From the NCBI GenBank assembly GCA_016711295.1, contig JADJTE010000005.1, forward strand, positions 1 through 64,000: a stretch of DNA of 64,000 bases, read 5' to 3'. Positions 21,901 through 31,352 of this stretch are shown here, one piece after another; position 1 is the first letter of the stretch, and every line of letters begins with the position of its first letter. The notes under the pieces are model-generated. The model saw only the letters and a program-made list of their open reading frames with translations. It was not told the origin of the DNA and made no database searches. A program made the translations under genes and the position numbers. This stretch comes from Sphingobacteriales bacterium (GTDB taxonomy: Bacteria > Bacteroidota > Bacteroidia > Chitinophagales > UBA2359).

Positions 21901-22774
21901 AAAAATTGCTCATCGTCATCGGGTAATCGAGTACTACTGTCAATAAGCGCGTTGCCACCAGCACCAACAAGAGCAGTAAGCACCCTAATATGGGCGAATA
22001 ATGCGTTGATATATCGCGGGCTATGCCATGTGCCAAGAGTAGAAAAAATAGCCAACTCAATAACTGTAGCATCACAATAGGCATTACTACGCGCTTCTCC
22101 ATCTTGCTTTTGTCGTAATATACCTTGAGGTTGCTCTTGTCAAAATCGCAGGTCAATGGGTAATAATTGCCCAAATCATCGGTTTCTTGTTGTGTGATAC
22201 CCACTATACTTGGCGCATCTAAGGCGGGATTTAGGTTGTTTTGCAGATAGATATTCTCTATTCCATAATCCAACTTAATGAGTTGCGTAGCTACTATCAT
22301 GATGTCTGTAGCTGACCCATCGGCATTCAGATACGGCTTTTTGATGAGTTGATAATAACCATTTTGCAATTTGCGAAACGTAACGCTATGGCGGTGTTGG
22401 GGCATGGTTTCGGGTTCGGGCAATATGGTATTCGTATTCCAAAATTGCAAGGTATCGGCTCGGTAGACAAATAATCCATAACCTAAATTGCTTAGTCTAT
22501 CAAGGTCGGTATGCGTAGCTTGCCCTGCTGCCAAACGCTCTATCAATGCGTGTTCGGTGCTTAGTGCATAGAATCCATTTTCTAATTGTTTCAATTTTGC
22601 TTGTAGCTGTCCTGCTAATTCTTTGAGGGGTTGGGGGCGGCTCAAAGAATCGTATAGCGGAATAGATACAGCCAAACACAATACAGCCAATAACAACAAC
22701 GCTATGCGTTGGTGCAGCAACCATTGTAGTTTAGACGACAGAATATATAACCTTTGTGTTAGGCGATGAGGCAT
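18962..22774 (-). CDS. Very large multi-pass sensor histidine kinase (NtrY-like)
   Basis: A 1270-residue inner-membrane histidine kinase. About a dozen hydrophobic segments fill the first 520 residues, followed by a large sensor region, two more membrane segments and a HAMP-like linker. The kinase core is canonical: H-box VAHEIKNPLTPMKL (His near residue 1058), N-box NNLVKNAIQA, G1 DNGIG and G2 GMGLGLA. The HEIKNPLTP H-box and the architecture resemble NtrY-like kinases. No response regulator is adjacent, so its partner is elsewhere. It is unusually long for the family but intact, in contrast to many indel-broken neighbours. Confidence 0.92.
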   Translation of the reverse strand: MPHRLTQRLYILSSKLQWLLHQRIALLLLAVLCLAVSIPLYDSLSRPQPLKELAGQLQAKLKQLENGFYALSTEHALIERLAAGQATHTDLDRLSNLGYGLFVYRADTLQFWNTNTILPEPETMPQHRHSVTFRKLQNGYYQLIKKPYLNADGSATDIMIVATQLIKLDYGIENIYLQNNLNPALDAPSIVGITQQETDDLGNYYPLTCDFDKSNLKVYYDKSKMEKRVVMPIVMLQLLSWLFFLLLAHGIARDISTHYSPILGCLLLLLVLVATRLLTVVLDYPMTMSNFWLFDRYVFKSSPLFLSPADMFISLVLVLWAIGFVHYHLPVNIDTSAWSKSKKKVAYCGANLLGFGFFYAAIIALRTLTLDFDINFTLDFDNLANLKGLVGLLSLSLVLLSLFALLTKISVFIWSLRIESLLFRTLFLSFVVVFYGLIQWFYFSDAWSWIFMLPLLIYLGHIHFAENVVRHAYRYFTLKRLAFWVFVYTTFAAFILYGFSNEREKITRMRLAENIAKQRESSTEFNFEGVAKKITMSDDVVQAFFRNPDIGEYILADHVKNTIMGAHFSHYDLKIYTFDSMGLAMRGDKNQIKLLDYDLKITHRFKTDNDYLFVALNPATGGYMYLSKLPIFDSESPTLLGYMMVEMIPKSNRQSNVYPELTIEDKFRQPKEAGQYSYAIYQKNRLETSAGNYEYNYFRDPIFSASDSIGHFITQNGYSHYVFAERESQIVVVSHQLQGFLALLSLLSYLFAFALIVIIVILTIATIVQRHNIYLGVRDLLFVTLRKRINFAIVCILLLSFSIIAAITVTYLYNRSTDNYRKRLEQKQQEILMALEYALREVRFETAMEGSWLNDNLYPIVSKISEIHGIDINLFSANGFLRSCSQPTIFEQKLIAAIIDPKAYQEIKHMHHLRHMQNERIGELVYLASYLPIKNENGKLVGILNIPYFSKEKELRSEISTFLVTLINAYVVLLLGSGIFGIYLANSVTNPLVMIGEKLKNVRLGQQNEQLSWDDDDEIGALVKQYNLTIAELEKSAERLASTERQQAWQEMAKQVAHEIKNPLTPMKLSIQHLQRAYKEGRPNLKEMTERVTQTIVEQIDTLSQIASEFSDFAKMPKPQNEILDLRDIISNVTNLLENSSTTRLHSIVPPEPCYVYADKNQLLRVFNNLVKNAIQAIPDDRQGIVVINAKRTANWVIVAVVDNGIGIDDETRDKVFKPKFTTKSSGMGLGLAMSRNIIEGAYGKIWFESKSNEGTTFFVRLPFYEPPIS

Positions 22775-22852
22775 AGTGCATTATACGAGCAAAAAGGTGA
22801 AATGTTGAGACAAAGCACAGATAATCCCGATTGCAGCTTGGTGTTCTCTATC

Positions 22853-23404
22853 TCAACCCATCAATTGCAAGGCTTCGCTTTTGAGTACCAAAGCAGCTTT
22901 TTGCGATGGGAATGAGTGCCCACTCGTCAAATAAAATTCGAGTAGGGCGCGGCTTAGGTCGTTGCCCGTGGCATCGGTGTCCATACGCGAGGCTATATTA
23001 TTGATAATAGTGATACTCTCTTCGGTGACAGTGCGCAACATTTCCCAAGCATCAGCCGATACATACAATTGCTGCGCTAAGTTGTGTTCAAACTCCATGC
23101 GTATAGTTGCCACCATAGCCATTTGCAGCTCGGGCGCGGTCATATCTTCCATGCGCGTGCGGTTGATGAGGCTGGTAGGGCTTAACCGCTCTAAGTACAG
23201 TACCAAACGCTCGTAGGCTTGCAGGCGCAGCGGCAAGGTCTCGTGAAATTTTTGGGCATTCAGCTCGGCACTTTTTAGCGACAATTCCATGCCGCGCAAC
23301 CGCTCGTTATGCGACAAGATGCTGCGCACCATCAATACCATGCCTAACAAGACCAACATGGCGGGTGCGCCATATTTCAGGATTTCTAACAGAACTTCTA
23401 TCAT
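22853..23404 (-). CDS. Conserved membrane-anchored hypothetical protein
   Basis: A 183-residue protein with one N-terminal membrane helix (APAMLVLLGMVLMVRSIL) and a cytoplasmic helical domain containing YERLVLYLERLSP. This composition resembles a small family found mostly in Bacteroidota with no known function. It is 78 bp upstream of the histidine kinase gene on the same strand and could be co-transcribed with it. Confidence 0.7.
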   Translation of the reverse strand: MIEVLLEILKYGAPAMLVLLGMVLMVRSILSHNERLRGMELSLKSAELNAQKFHETLPLRLQAYERLVLYLERLSPTSLINRTRMEDMTAPELQMAMVATIRMEFEHNLAQQLYVSADAWEMLRTVTEESITIINNIASRMDTDATGNDLSRALLEFYLTSGHSFPSQKAALVLKSEALQLMG

Positions 23405-23504
23405 CTCTTTATAAGAAAAATAATTTTATTTTTATGATAATATTAATAAAAAAATAAGCAGTTTAAACAAAAACACCCAAGTAAGGGACCCAAACCGCAA
23501 AACC

Positions 23505-24551
23505 CTATGCCCTAAACACCAATATTACCTCCGTCTCTAAGCCTTCTATCCAGCATTTGAGGTTTTCTTGGCGCTGCACTTGGTCGAAAGCATATCGGCG
23601 GGCAGACTCGAAGTCGTCAAATATCATATAAACATCTTGGAGCGTTTCGGGGGTCATCTCGCCCTTATACAATTCGTTGCGGTGGGTCAGTACATATCCC
23701 GTAGAGGCTTCTATGCGCCCTACTGCATATTGTCCTGCACCGCGTAGCAATTGGTCAATTGGTTGTTTTGATTGGGTATCGGCTCGTTTGGGCAAATATA
23801 ATACTCTTATGTTGGTTTTGGCTACATCATCGTCGGTATTTTCGGCACTTTCTTGGCGTTTGGCTTCTTGTGCTACTTGATAGGCTTCTGCTCCTGCCGC
23901 CCAAAACACAAATATTCCCGTCAGAATTAAGCCGTATTGCCCCTTCATAAAGCCATAAATTGCAAAGCAAACCGCAATTACCTGCCCAATTGTGGCAGCT
24001 ATGCGCGTAGCTAAGGGGCGTTCTACCAGCAAAGCTAAGGATGCACGCAGCACGCGCCCGCCGTCCATCGGAAAAGCGGGTATGGCATTAAACACGACCA
24101 ATACCAAGTTCATATATAGCAATGCTAAGTAAAAGGACGAAAAAAAGGCTTCGTGTGGCAGTTCCCATATCCAATAGCCCGCTTGGAAGTATAATCCCAC
24201 CTGCAAAACAGCAGCTATGGCTACATTTACTAACGGACCGGCTATGGCAACTACTATTTCGTGCAAAGGGCGTTGGGGCATGCCCTCTAAGCGTGCCACT
24301 CCTCCGATAGGTAGCAATATAATATCGCGCGTATTGATGCCGTACCGCCGCGCTGCTAAGGCATGACCCAATTCGTGTAGCGTGACGCAGCCAAAAACAG
24401 CGAGTATAAAGCCAATACCCATTAAGACATGCCAGATAGTTGTTCCTTCGCCATAAGAACTACTGCCTACATAAAGCAATAATAATGAAAACGACCAATG
24501 AACATATACTTTAATACCCGCTAAACGACCCAATGAAACAGCTCCGCGCAT
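23505..24551 (-). CDS. M50 (site-2 protease) family intramembrane metalloprotease
   Basis: A 348-residue polytopic zinc protease. HELGH is at residues 59-63 and the second conserved motif NAIPAFPMDGGRV at about 155-167, both within membrane segments. The start MRGAVSLGRLAGIKVYVHW is typical of the S2P subgroup that resembles SpoIVFB. The C-terminal soluble part (about residues 235-348) replaces the CBS domains often seen. Such proteases cut membrane-bound substrates, often anti-sigma factors; no substrate is evident nearby. Confidence 0.88.
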   Translation of the reverse strand: MRGAVSLGRLAGIKVYVHWSFSLLLLYVGSSSYGEGTTIWHVLMGIGFILAVFGCVTLHELGHALAARRYGINTRDIILLPIGGVARLEGMPQRPLHEIVVAIAGPLVNVAIAAVLQVGLYFQAGYWIWELPHEAFFSSFYLALLYMNLVLVVFNAIPAFPMDGGRVLRASLALLVERPLATRIAATIGQVIAVCFAIYGFMKGQYGLILTGIFVFWAAGAEAYQVAQEAKRQESAENTDDDVAKTNIRVLYLPKRADTQSKQPIDQLLRGAGQYAVGRIEASTGYVLTHRNELYKGEMTPETLQDVYMIFDDFESARRYAFDQVQRQENLKCWIEGLETEVILVFRA

Positions 24552-24628
24552 AAAATTAACTCCAAGAATAGTGGCAATCGCCCTATGAAAAATAGAAAAT
24601 AGGTGCTGTGCCTATTCATATAACAGCA

Positions 24629-24750
24629 GTAACTATTTAGGGTATAGGGTTTTGGGTATGGGGTAATGAGCAATACTTATCTAATAATGCCTAACATCGC
24701 TGCATATTCGATTAAAAATGGCTATTCCCCCTACAAGGCTAAATAGTTAC
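24629..24750 (-). mobile_element. MITE copy 3 with 8-bp target duplication
   Basis: Perfect 12-bp inverted ends at 24629-24640 and 24739-24750, flanked by TAACAGCA on both sides (24621-24628, 24751-24758). 122-bp form, opposite orientation to copy 1. The surrounding 24552-24948 has no gene. Confidence 0.93.
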
Positions 24751-24948
24751 TAACAGCACAATAGTATGCCTATGGCTGCAAATTTCGGGTTTTTAACGCA
24801 ATTAGTGGCTTAAAAGTTTAACTTTTTGTATAAACTTAGCAATTTAGCTGCCCGATATCCGCTCAAAAGTCATTTTTGCCATAGCCAAGTATTTAAACCC
24901 TTAGCTATGGCAATACAATATAGAACCCCATTAGCGGAGCGGAACGAG

Positions 24949-27657
24949 CTAATATACCACCAACTGCCTTGTAACTACAGCATCGGGCGTTTGGATAGAT
25001 ACGATATAGGTAGCAGCAGGCAATTTGCCAAGGATAAGGATTTCTTTGCATACCCCAGCATAGCTTATCGCTTGTGCCGATACCAATTTGCCATGCAGGT
25101 CGTATAGGCGCAGGGTGGCAGGCGTAGGTCGGTTATGGGGCAAGCTAATTTGAACATAGGTCTGTATGCTCGCTGGATTGGGGTATAATGTGAGGGTCGA
25201 GCTATCGGTTTCGCTAGGCGTATCAATGCTTACTGTGCCCCCAAACTGCACATTGGCATAGGCGAGATTCGTAAAATGGGTGGCGTTGCGTGCGATAGAT
25301 ACGATGCGTACTTGTTGTCCTGTGGGAAAAATATCATTATCCGGAGTGCTACCCATGCTAATCATAACGCTACTACCCGTTCGCGACTGCAATACGCTCA
25401 CAAAATCGTAGTTGGCTTCGCAGCCACCCGTGCGCAGCGATAGATAACTACCCGCGCTGAGGGGGCTGCTATCTGTCCAAGACGATACAAGGCTGTTGTT
25501 GAGGTAAAAACGCAAAGTACCATCGGCGGGATTGTAGCGCAATTTGCAATCGAGCCAAGTGTCAGATGGCACGGTGGCGGTATCGTTCGTTTTTAGGCCA
25601 AATACGTTATCGGTTACTTTATAGAGTTGTACCTTGCCGTCGTCGGGGCGAAGGTAGACAAAATACGAGTTGCCGCGATTTTCGGCATCGCCGTCAGAGG
25701 CAAATATATGCAGCCCCGCACGGCGATTGCTACCCGTGCTACCTATTTTCATGCGCCAGTGGTAGAGCCACGATTTGCCACTATGTTGCGCCAAGGCGGT
25801 ATATAAATTCGTATTGCTGTTGGCAGTGGCTATTTGTTGCACCGAGCCGTCGTCGTATATCCAAGTGCCGCTTTCTGCCAGCCAGTCGCCCGATAACGTG
25901 CCGCTGTCAAAATCGTCGTTGAAAAAGCCTCGTTGGGCATTTCCGCGCCAATTGTTGGTGCCTGCGGGAGCGGATAGAGCTTGATAAAAACGCTCGCTGA
26001 TGCCACTGCCGCAATTGTCGGCATCATCAAAATTGACCTGCAAATTATCGTCATCTACTGCTGCTTGTATGGGCTGTATGGCGGTTGTGGGCGAGCAACC
26101 AGTTGACCATTGCAGCGCAAAACCGTTGCTTCGCGTAGCACCATCGGTCGTTATTTGTAGCGTAAGGACGTTGCCCGTAGACGTAAAAGCAGGCGGCAGG
26201 GTATTGCCCGTGAGGGTAGCTATGAGTGGTGCGGTGCTGCTATTGCCATCATAAATGCGGATAAAATCGAAATTGTTTTCCATATTCAAAGACGTAAACC
26301 AAGCCGTAACGGGCGATGTGCCGTCGGGCGATTGGAGTACTAAGCTATAATTTTCGTTATTGCGGTATTGCCCAGAACTTCCGCCCGTGTCGTAGATGGT
26401 TATGGTAGGATTGGGTGTGCCGCAGTCTGTGAATTTTTCGCGTAGCGCGCCCCATAGTTCGCCATAGCCATTGTCGTAGCCCAAAGCCCACATGCCCGTA
26501 CCGCCTATATTGCGGCTATTGACCATATCATAGCGTTTGCCCAAACTTACTTCGTCATCAAACCAACATTGACGCGTATTGCCGCCTGATATATACATAA
26601 AATAAGGCGTTTGGCTTTGCTCGTTCCATTGGCGCGTATAAGTGCCGTACATTTCTTGGCGCAAATAGGTATAGGTGCGCGATGTGCCTGACGATTGGCT
26701 CGGAGCGGGTATATCCGTATTGTTAGTTATCCAGTCATACCCATAGTAGGGTACTGCCATAATGATTTTTTGGGGCGAGGCGGCTTCGGCAATATAATCG
26801 TTCAGCGAGCGATATAGCGATAGCTCTGGCCATTGGTCGCCCCAATAGAGAGGCGGGTCGGCTTCGGCCAGATCGCCCGAATAATGGTAGTCGTAGCCCA
26901 TGATAATAAACGCATCGACATAACTGTCCATCTCTGTAAGGTTGAAAATATTGTTCCAATCTACGGCGGGCATTGCTACGCTGACTTCCGTGCCGGGCAA
27001 AGCAGTATTGAGGCGCGTATGCAGATGCTCCATAAAAGCGCGGAAATTGCTTCGCTGCGATGCGGGAACGCCTTCAAAATCGATATTTACACCATCGGCT
27101 TGGCGTATGGGTAGCAATACGATAAGGCTGTCGATAAGCCTATCCCAAGCTACTTCGTTGCTCAAAAACGTGGTATTGTCTGCCGACCCAAAATTAGTAA
27201 CACACAACTCGACTCGACAACCAGCGGCTTTGGCTAAATTGATAGCATTGCTCGTGCGCCAAAAATGAATATCGCTATAACTGCCCGTAGCAGGATTTAA
27301 TTCATAAGAAAAATAGATAAATGTCGAAATGAGGTCGTATTGGTAGTTAGCCGCCGCCGCCGCCGATACCCAATAAGGGTGATAGCCATATACCTTTTTG
27401 CGCAGCGTACAAGTATTATCTTTTTCGCGAGCTGTATTGGGCGCGGGTTTTACGTCGCCATTCAGCAAGCGATAGACGCTATCTACTTCTGCCTCCGAAG
27501 AAAAATTGAATTGGCGGTAAAACGTATTTTCGGCGTGGCGGATAGAGGTATAGGGGCTTTGTGCCGAGTGTGGTAGCACAGCCGTAGGTTGGGCTAAGGC
27601 AATGCCTGAGCATAATGCAGCGCAATAAGCCAATAAAAAGTAGAATAAGGTAGGCAT
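24949..27657 (-). CDS. Secreted GH18-family glycoside hydrolase with CUB-like and T9SS type A domains
   Basis: A large exported hydrolase. I chose the start at MPTLFYFLLAYCAALC (27657), which gives a signal peptide ending GIALA-Q; the longer frame has an unlikely N-terminus. After a short spacer comes a GH18 TIM barrel with the active-site stretch ADGVNIDFEGV, including the catalytic Glu; the form resembles SleL/YaaH-type GlcNAc-ases more than classical chitinases, whose motif has DxDxE. A CUB-like domain follows (FDFIRIYDGNSS), then a LamG-like beta domain, then a C-terminal type A T9SS sorting domain (YPNPASIQTYVQI ... TRQLVVY). Likely substrates are chitin or peptidoglycan-type glycans. 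Confidence 0.88.
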   Translation of the reverse strand: MPTLFYFLLAYCAALCSGIALAQPTAVLPHSAQSPYTSIRHAENTFYRQFNFSSEAEVDSVYRLLNGDVKPAPNTAREKDNTCTLRKKVYGYHPYWVSAAAAANYQYDLISTFIYFSYELNPATGSYSDIHFWRTSNAINLAKAAGCRVELCVTNFGSADNTTFLSNEVAWDRLIDSLIVLLPIRQADGVNIDFEGVPASQRSNFRAFMEHLHTRLNTALPGTEVSVAMPAVDWNNIFNLTEMDSYVDAFIIMGYDYHYSGDLAEADPPLYWGDQWPELSLYRSLNDYIAEAASPQKIIMAVPYYGYDWITNNTDIPAPSQSSGTSRTYTYLRQEMYGTYTRQWNEQSQTPYFMYISGGNTRQCWFDDEVSLGKRYDMVNSRNIGGTGMWALGYDNGYGELWGALREKFTDCGTPNPTITIYDTGGSSGQYRNNENYSLVLQSPDGTSPVTAWFTSLNMENNFDFIRIYDGNSSTAPLIATLTGNTLPPAFTSTGNVLTLQITTDGATRSNGFALQWSTGCSPTTAIQPIQAAVDDDNLQVNFDDADNCGSGISERFYQALSAPAGTNNWRGNAQRGFFNDDFDSGTLSGDWLAESGTWIYDDGSVQQIATANSNTNLYTALAQHSGKSWLYHWRMKIGSTGSNRRAGLHIFASDGDAENRGNSYFVYLRPDDGKVQLYKVTDNVFGLKTNDTATVPSDTWLDCKLRYNPADGTLRFYLNNSLVSSWTDSSPLSAGSYLSLRTGGCEANYDFVSVLQSRTGSSVMISMGSTPDNDIFPTGQQVRIVSIARNATHFTNLAYANVQFGGTVSIDTPSETDSSTLTLYPNPASIQTYVQISLPHNRPTPATLRLYDLHGKLVSAQAISYAGVCKEILILGKLPAATYIVSIQTPDAVVTRQLVVY

Positions 27658-27845
27658 AACAAACAAAACAGTTGGTGGTAGGTAAGGTGTAATGAAAAGG
27701 ACAAGGGTAAGGCTCGCCCTATGAATAATGTTTTTTTGACTTTCTAACCTATGCCTACGTTTAACGACCGAAGCCGAAATAAACATACTACCGTCGACTA
27801 GGATAAAAATAACCGCCCAAAATGCTACTGCCGCAATTTTTTGGT

Positions 27846-27853
27846 TATTTTTG
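27846..27853 (+). promoter_or_regulatory. Candidate -7 box for the DinB-like gene
   Basis: TATTTTTG fits TAnnTTTG, 25 bp before the ATG at 27878. No -33 box is evident. Confidence 0.3.
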
Positions 27854-27877
27854 CGTGCATATTTCCTACTTTATACC

Positions 27878-28411
27878 ATGTCTCATACCCCCGACCTCCG
27901 ATTTCCGATAGGCGAATACCTCAAACCCGCCGAAGTGACCGATGCTATTTGGCAACAATCAATTGCGGATATTGCCCATTTGCCCCAACAACTGACAGCG
28001 GCTGTCGAGGGCATGACCGACGAACAATTAGATACGCCTTACCGACCCGAAGGCTGGACCTGCCGCCAAGTGGTGCATCATTTGGCAGATAGTCATATCA
28101 ATATGTTTACGCGCCTCAAATTGGCACTTACCGAACCTCAGCCTACCATCAAACCCTATAAAGAAGCGGAGTGGGCTAAACTGCCCGACTACAGTTTGCC
28201 CATTGCCATATCGCTCGAACTGCTAAATGCCCTGCATACGCGCTGGGCTTATCTGCTAAGAAGCCTTGATGCCGAGCAACGCCAACGCGGTTTTATACAC
28301 CCCCAATATGGCAAGGTCTTTACCATAGACCAAATCAACGGCTTTTATGCTTGGCATGGCAAACACCATACTGCCCATATCACCGCCCTACGGCAGCGCA
28401 AGGGGTGGTAA
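27878..28411 (+). CDS. DinB/YfiT-like putative metal-dependent hydrolase
   Basis: A 177-residue four-helix-bundle protein of the DinB/YfiT superfamily. The start at MSHTPDLRFPIGEY is preferred. Three histidines of the metal triad are visible in VVHHLADSH and WHGKHHTAHI. YfiT/BstA members bind Ni or Zn and some are bacillithiol transferases; the substrate here is unknown. It is followed 37 bp later by a small membrane protein gene on the same strand. Confidence 0.85.
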   Translation: MSHTPDLRFPIGEYLKPAEVTDAIWQQSIADIAHLPQQLTAAVEGMTDEQLDTPYRPEGWTCRQVVHHLADSHINMFTRLKLALTEPQPTIKPYKEAEWAKLPDYSLPIAISLELLNALHTRWAYLLRSLDAEQRQRGFIHPQYGKVFTIDQINGFYAWHGKHHTAHITALRQRKGW

Positions 28412-28447
28412 TTCCAATTTATTTTATCTCCTATTTCTACCTTATCT

Positions 28448-28747
28448 ATGCCCCACGACTCGCGCGATACTTTCCGAAACGGATTTACTGCTGGCATTGC
28501 CTTTCCCGTTATTTTTTATTATCTGTTCAAGGGCGGAGGCTGGCTGCTATCCATATTGACGACCTTGCCCGATGGTTGGAGTTTTTCCGACAAATTGGCG
28601 GTATCGGTCGGGATAGTCGCCAATATTTTGCCTTTCCAATTTTTTGCCCGCCACGAATTTGGCTACGCCATGCGCGGTATCGTAACAGCTACATTTGTGC
28701 TAATATTTGGCGCAATGTATTATTTCAGGGGCGAATTTTTTCAGTAG
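28448..28747 (+). CDS. Small membrane protein, unknown function
   Basis: A 99-residue protein with three predicted membrane segments (about residues 12-40, 50-66, 74-92), for example FTAGIAFPVIFYYLF and IVTATFVLIFGAMYYF. No family recognised. It probably forms an operon with the DinB-like gene. A weak hairpin (AAAATGG/CCATTTT, 28840-28864) lies downstream. Confidence 0.65.
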   Translation: MPHDSRDTFRNGFTAGIAFPVIFYYLFKGGGWLLSILTTLPDGWSFSDKLAVSVGIVANILPFQFFARHEFGYAMRGIVTATFVLIFGAMYYFRGEFFQ

Positions 28748-28972
28748 ACTTGTGACCGTGGTCGGGTTGGAGTGGAAAAAGAGAAAATTTTGGGCTATTC
28801 GAGGCTTGTTTTTGGAGCCATAGTGGAGCGATGTTTTCAAAAATGGACGAAAAAGCACCATTTTATGCCTAAGTAAGTGTCGCTGTCACAAGTATAGTAG
28901 TGCCGAGGCTGCGCACTTAGGTCAGTTTCTTGCCCGACCTTTGGCGGATAGGGAGGTGGTGACTCGTGGTTT

Positions 28973-29827
28973 TCAGTGTGCTATGGCTTTCTCGCGCCTA
29001 TAAAATTCGCGCATGTATAGTTTGAATCGGCTATATGTGGCGCGTAGCAAACTGCCTTGTTCGAGTAGGCGGCGGCTGCTTGTCCATACTTGGTCGGAGG
29101 TGCCTAAATAGTGTATTTTGCCCAATTCGCTCAATTCTAATGCCATCCAACCGTCTTCGCAGCGGGCGGTATTGCTTCGGTCTAAGTTGTGCTTAAATCC
29201 ACCTACTTTCATGGCATCGGCTTTGCGATAGGCAAAGTTGCAACCCCTTACGCTGGCAGATTCCATACCTTTACCGCGCAGGGCGTAGGCTGTTTCGGCG
29301 GCTAACTCGTGTAGCGCGAGCCTAAACCGCGACGAGTCTTCGGTTGGCACAAACGAATAACGCCCATACACACAGGTTACATCGGGTTGTGTGCGCAATA
29401 TTTCGACGTGGGCAATGCCCCAATCGGGTGCATAAATCGAATCGGCATCGCCGTTGAGGATATACGTGCCGCGTGCTGCTTCTAAACCCGCCTGCCGCGC
29501 ATAGCTCACCCCTTGCGAGGGCTGAAACACCGACTTAACGCCTAATGTGTCTAAGAGTGCTTGGGTGCGGTCGGTCGAATTATTGTTGGCGATAATGATT
29601 TCGGTTTTTAGCGGTATCGTCAGTTCCGAAAACGAGGAAAGGCTTTTGAGCAATTCCGCTTCTTCGTTATAGGCAGGAATGACGATAGATACTTCGGGGG
29701 CATCAATATTGAACCGCTCTAACTTTTGACGCAGGTCTTCGAGCAATTGCGTCGGGATTTCGCTCAGTTTGGTATAGCTATAATTGTGTCGAGCCACCCA
29801 ATCGGGGTAGATAAACTTTTGCATCAT
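28973..29827 (-). CDS. Family 2 glycosyltransferase
   Basis: A GT-A fold glycosyltransferase. The nucleotide-binding start VSIVIPAYNEEAELLKSL and the acidic motif in LNGDADSIYAPDW are clear. Start chosen at MMQKFIYPDW (29827), which avoids overlapping the previous gene; the longer frame to 29881 reads into it. It is the last gene of the minus-strand exopolysaccharide cluster, 13 bp after the ligase/polymerase gene. No membrane segment is evident. Donor and acceptor sugars cannot be told from sequence. Confidence 0.88.
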   Translation of the reverse strand: MMQKFIYPDWVARHNYSYTKLSEIPTQLLEDLRQKLERFNIDAPEVSIVIPAYNEEAELLKSLSSFSELTIPLKTEIIIANNNSTDRTQALLDTLGVKSVFQPSQGVSYARQAGLEAARGTYILNGDADSIYAPDWGIAHVEILRTQPDVTCVYGRYSFVPTEDSSRFRLALHELAAETAYALRGKGMESASVRGCNFAYRKADAMKVGGFKHNLDRSNTARCEDGWMALELSELGKIHYLGTSDQVWTSSRRLLEQGSLLRATYSRFKLYMREFYRREKAIAH

Positions 29828-29840
29828 CGCAAGTGGTGGG

Positions 29841-31352
29841 TTAGGATTGTTGGGTGAGTAGACTGGGTGAAGGTGGGTCAAAGGTGGGGATTTTGGCTAA
29901 CATAGCCATAGAGAGATAAAAAATAAAACTATTAGGCAGCAAAATGATGGCTTCTTGGGGATAGTTGGCAAATACCAAACAGAATACTAAGGTCAGCACG
30001 GCGGCTTGTAGGGTTTTTAGGTCGGGGTCGTGCAGGCGTTTGTATTGATATATGCCGATGGCTAATGTAACGAATAGGAGGGTGCAATAGAGCAGCAAAC
30101 CTATCCAGCCTTGCTCAACGGCGGTGCGTACATAACCACTATCGGGCGGGAATTTGGATAGCGGATTATTGGGCGAAAAGCGTGCCCCCCAGATACCTGT
30201 ACTGCCTAAGCCGCCTCCCAAAGGATGGCTTTGGATAAAAGGCTTTATATAGGCTTGGTTCATGAGGCGCAATTTCATAGAGGCATCTTCTTTGAACGAA
30301 AACGCCGTTTGTATGCGATAAATGACCGCATTTCCCGTCGATTTCATCATCAAACCCGAACCAAGCACAAAAAACAAAGCTCCGCCTATCAAGACACGCT
30401 TATTGAGCGTCAAAAACATATAAAAAAACATAGCAATAGGTAATAACACATAAGCCGTCCGAGTACCTGCATAAGCCATACAAGCCAGCATACATGCCGC
30501 CGCAATGCCTAAGATAACGCGCTTCCATGTTGCTATATTCAAGGGCATAAGGCACAAACACAACATAGCCATATAAGTCATCAGGATGCCGTAGGCGGTG
30601 GGGTCGGAGAGAAATGAGAATATCCGAATGCGCCCGCCTTGAAATATCAACTCAAAGGTCTTGGGGTCGGAGTGAAGCCAAGCTAATTCGGCGTTGGTCA
30701 GCCCTATAAATTCTTGTTTCAAACCATATAGAGCGGCTATAAACGATAGACCGATGAACAATTTGAGTGTAAATTTGATAAATGGCAGCGAACTGAAAGC
30801 ATACAGCCCGATATAATAGAGCAGCAATACCCCCGCCATGCCCCTAACAGTATAGAACCAAGCCATGCGCGAGGCAGCATCGGGGTTGATAAATTCGACA
30901 AAGTTATAAAAGAGCCAAAATGCGATAAGATAACTCACCGGATTATTGGCAAAACTCCAATTTTTACTCCTGAATTGCTGTATGGCTAAACCCAGGAACA
31001 TCAGCAGCAGCAATACATCGAGCAGCAAACCAATAGGAACATCACCCATAAACCGCTTTACGCCCAATACAAAAAACGATACCGTTGTAGATACGGTAAT
31101 GCCTATTTGTTGGTTAAACAGACAACTCAATATAACAGGCAGACCCACTATGCCCAAAACTAACAAAATGCCCATTTTGTAACCCGATGCCCCTATTGCC
31201 AAAGCCAGAAGCAAGCCCATTGCAGCCATGACCACCAAACCCAGAGGGCTAGCCATGCGCTGTCCCAGCATTGCACCAAGCGAGAAATGGCGTTTCCAAG
31301 CGGCAGATTGACCGCCGTTATCGCGGGCTATATGTTCAAAGGGATTGCTCAT
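29841..31352 (-). CDS. O-antigen ligase / Wzy-like polymerase
   Basis: A polytopic inner-membrane protein of about 503 residues with roughly a dozen hydrophobic segments and a large periplasmic loop near residues 345-395 (SHPLGGGLGSTG ... PPDSGYVRTAVEQGW). This matches the O-antigen ligase/Wzy fold. Start set at MSNPFEHIARDN. In a Wzx/Wzy cluster with no other polymerase it is most likely the polymerase of the exopolysaccharide repeat unit, though a ligase role cannot be excluded. Confidence 0.85.
   Translation of the reverse strand: MSNPFEHIARDNGGQSAAWKRHFSLGAMLGQRMASPLGLVVMAAMGLLLALAIGASGYKMGILLVLGIVGLPVILSCLFNQQIGITVSTTVSFFVLGVKRFMGDVPIGLLLDVLLLLMFLGLAIQQFRSKNWSFANNPVSYLIAFWLFYNFVEFINPDAASRMAWFYTVRGMAGVLLLYYIGLYAFSSLPFIKFTLKLFIGLSFIAALYGLKQEFIGLTNAELAWLHSDPKTFELIFQGGRIRIFSFLSDPTAYGILMTYMAMLCLCLMPLNIATWKRVILGIAAACMLACMAYAGTRTAYVLLPIAMFFYMFLTLNKRVLIGGALFFVLGSGLMMKSTGNAVIYRIQTAFSFKEDASMKLRLMNQAYIKPFIQSHPLGGGLGSTGIWGARFSPNNPLSKFPPDSGYVRTAVEQGWIGLLLYCTLLFVTLAIGIYQYKRLHDPDLKTLQAAVLTLVFCLVFANYPQEAIILLPNSFIFYLSMAMLAKIPTFDPPSPSLLTQQS

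Noticed and set aside
23480..23520. AACCCTATGCCCTAAAC resembling the right end of the MITE at the end of the M50 gene
   Set aside because: Only about 17 bases match and no inverted partner or duplication exists; too short to call.
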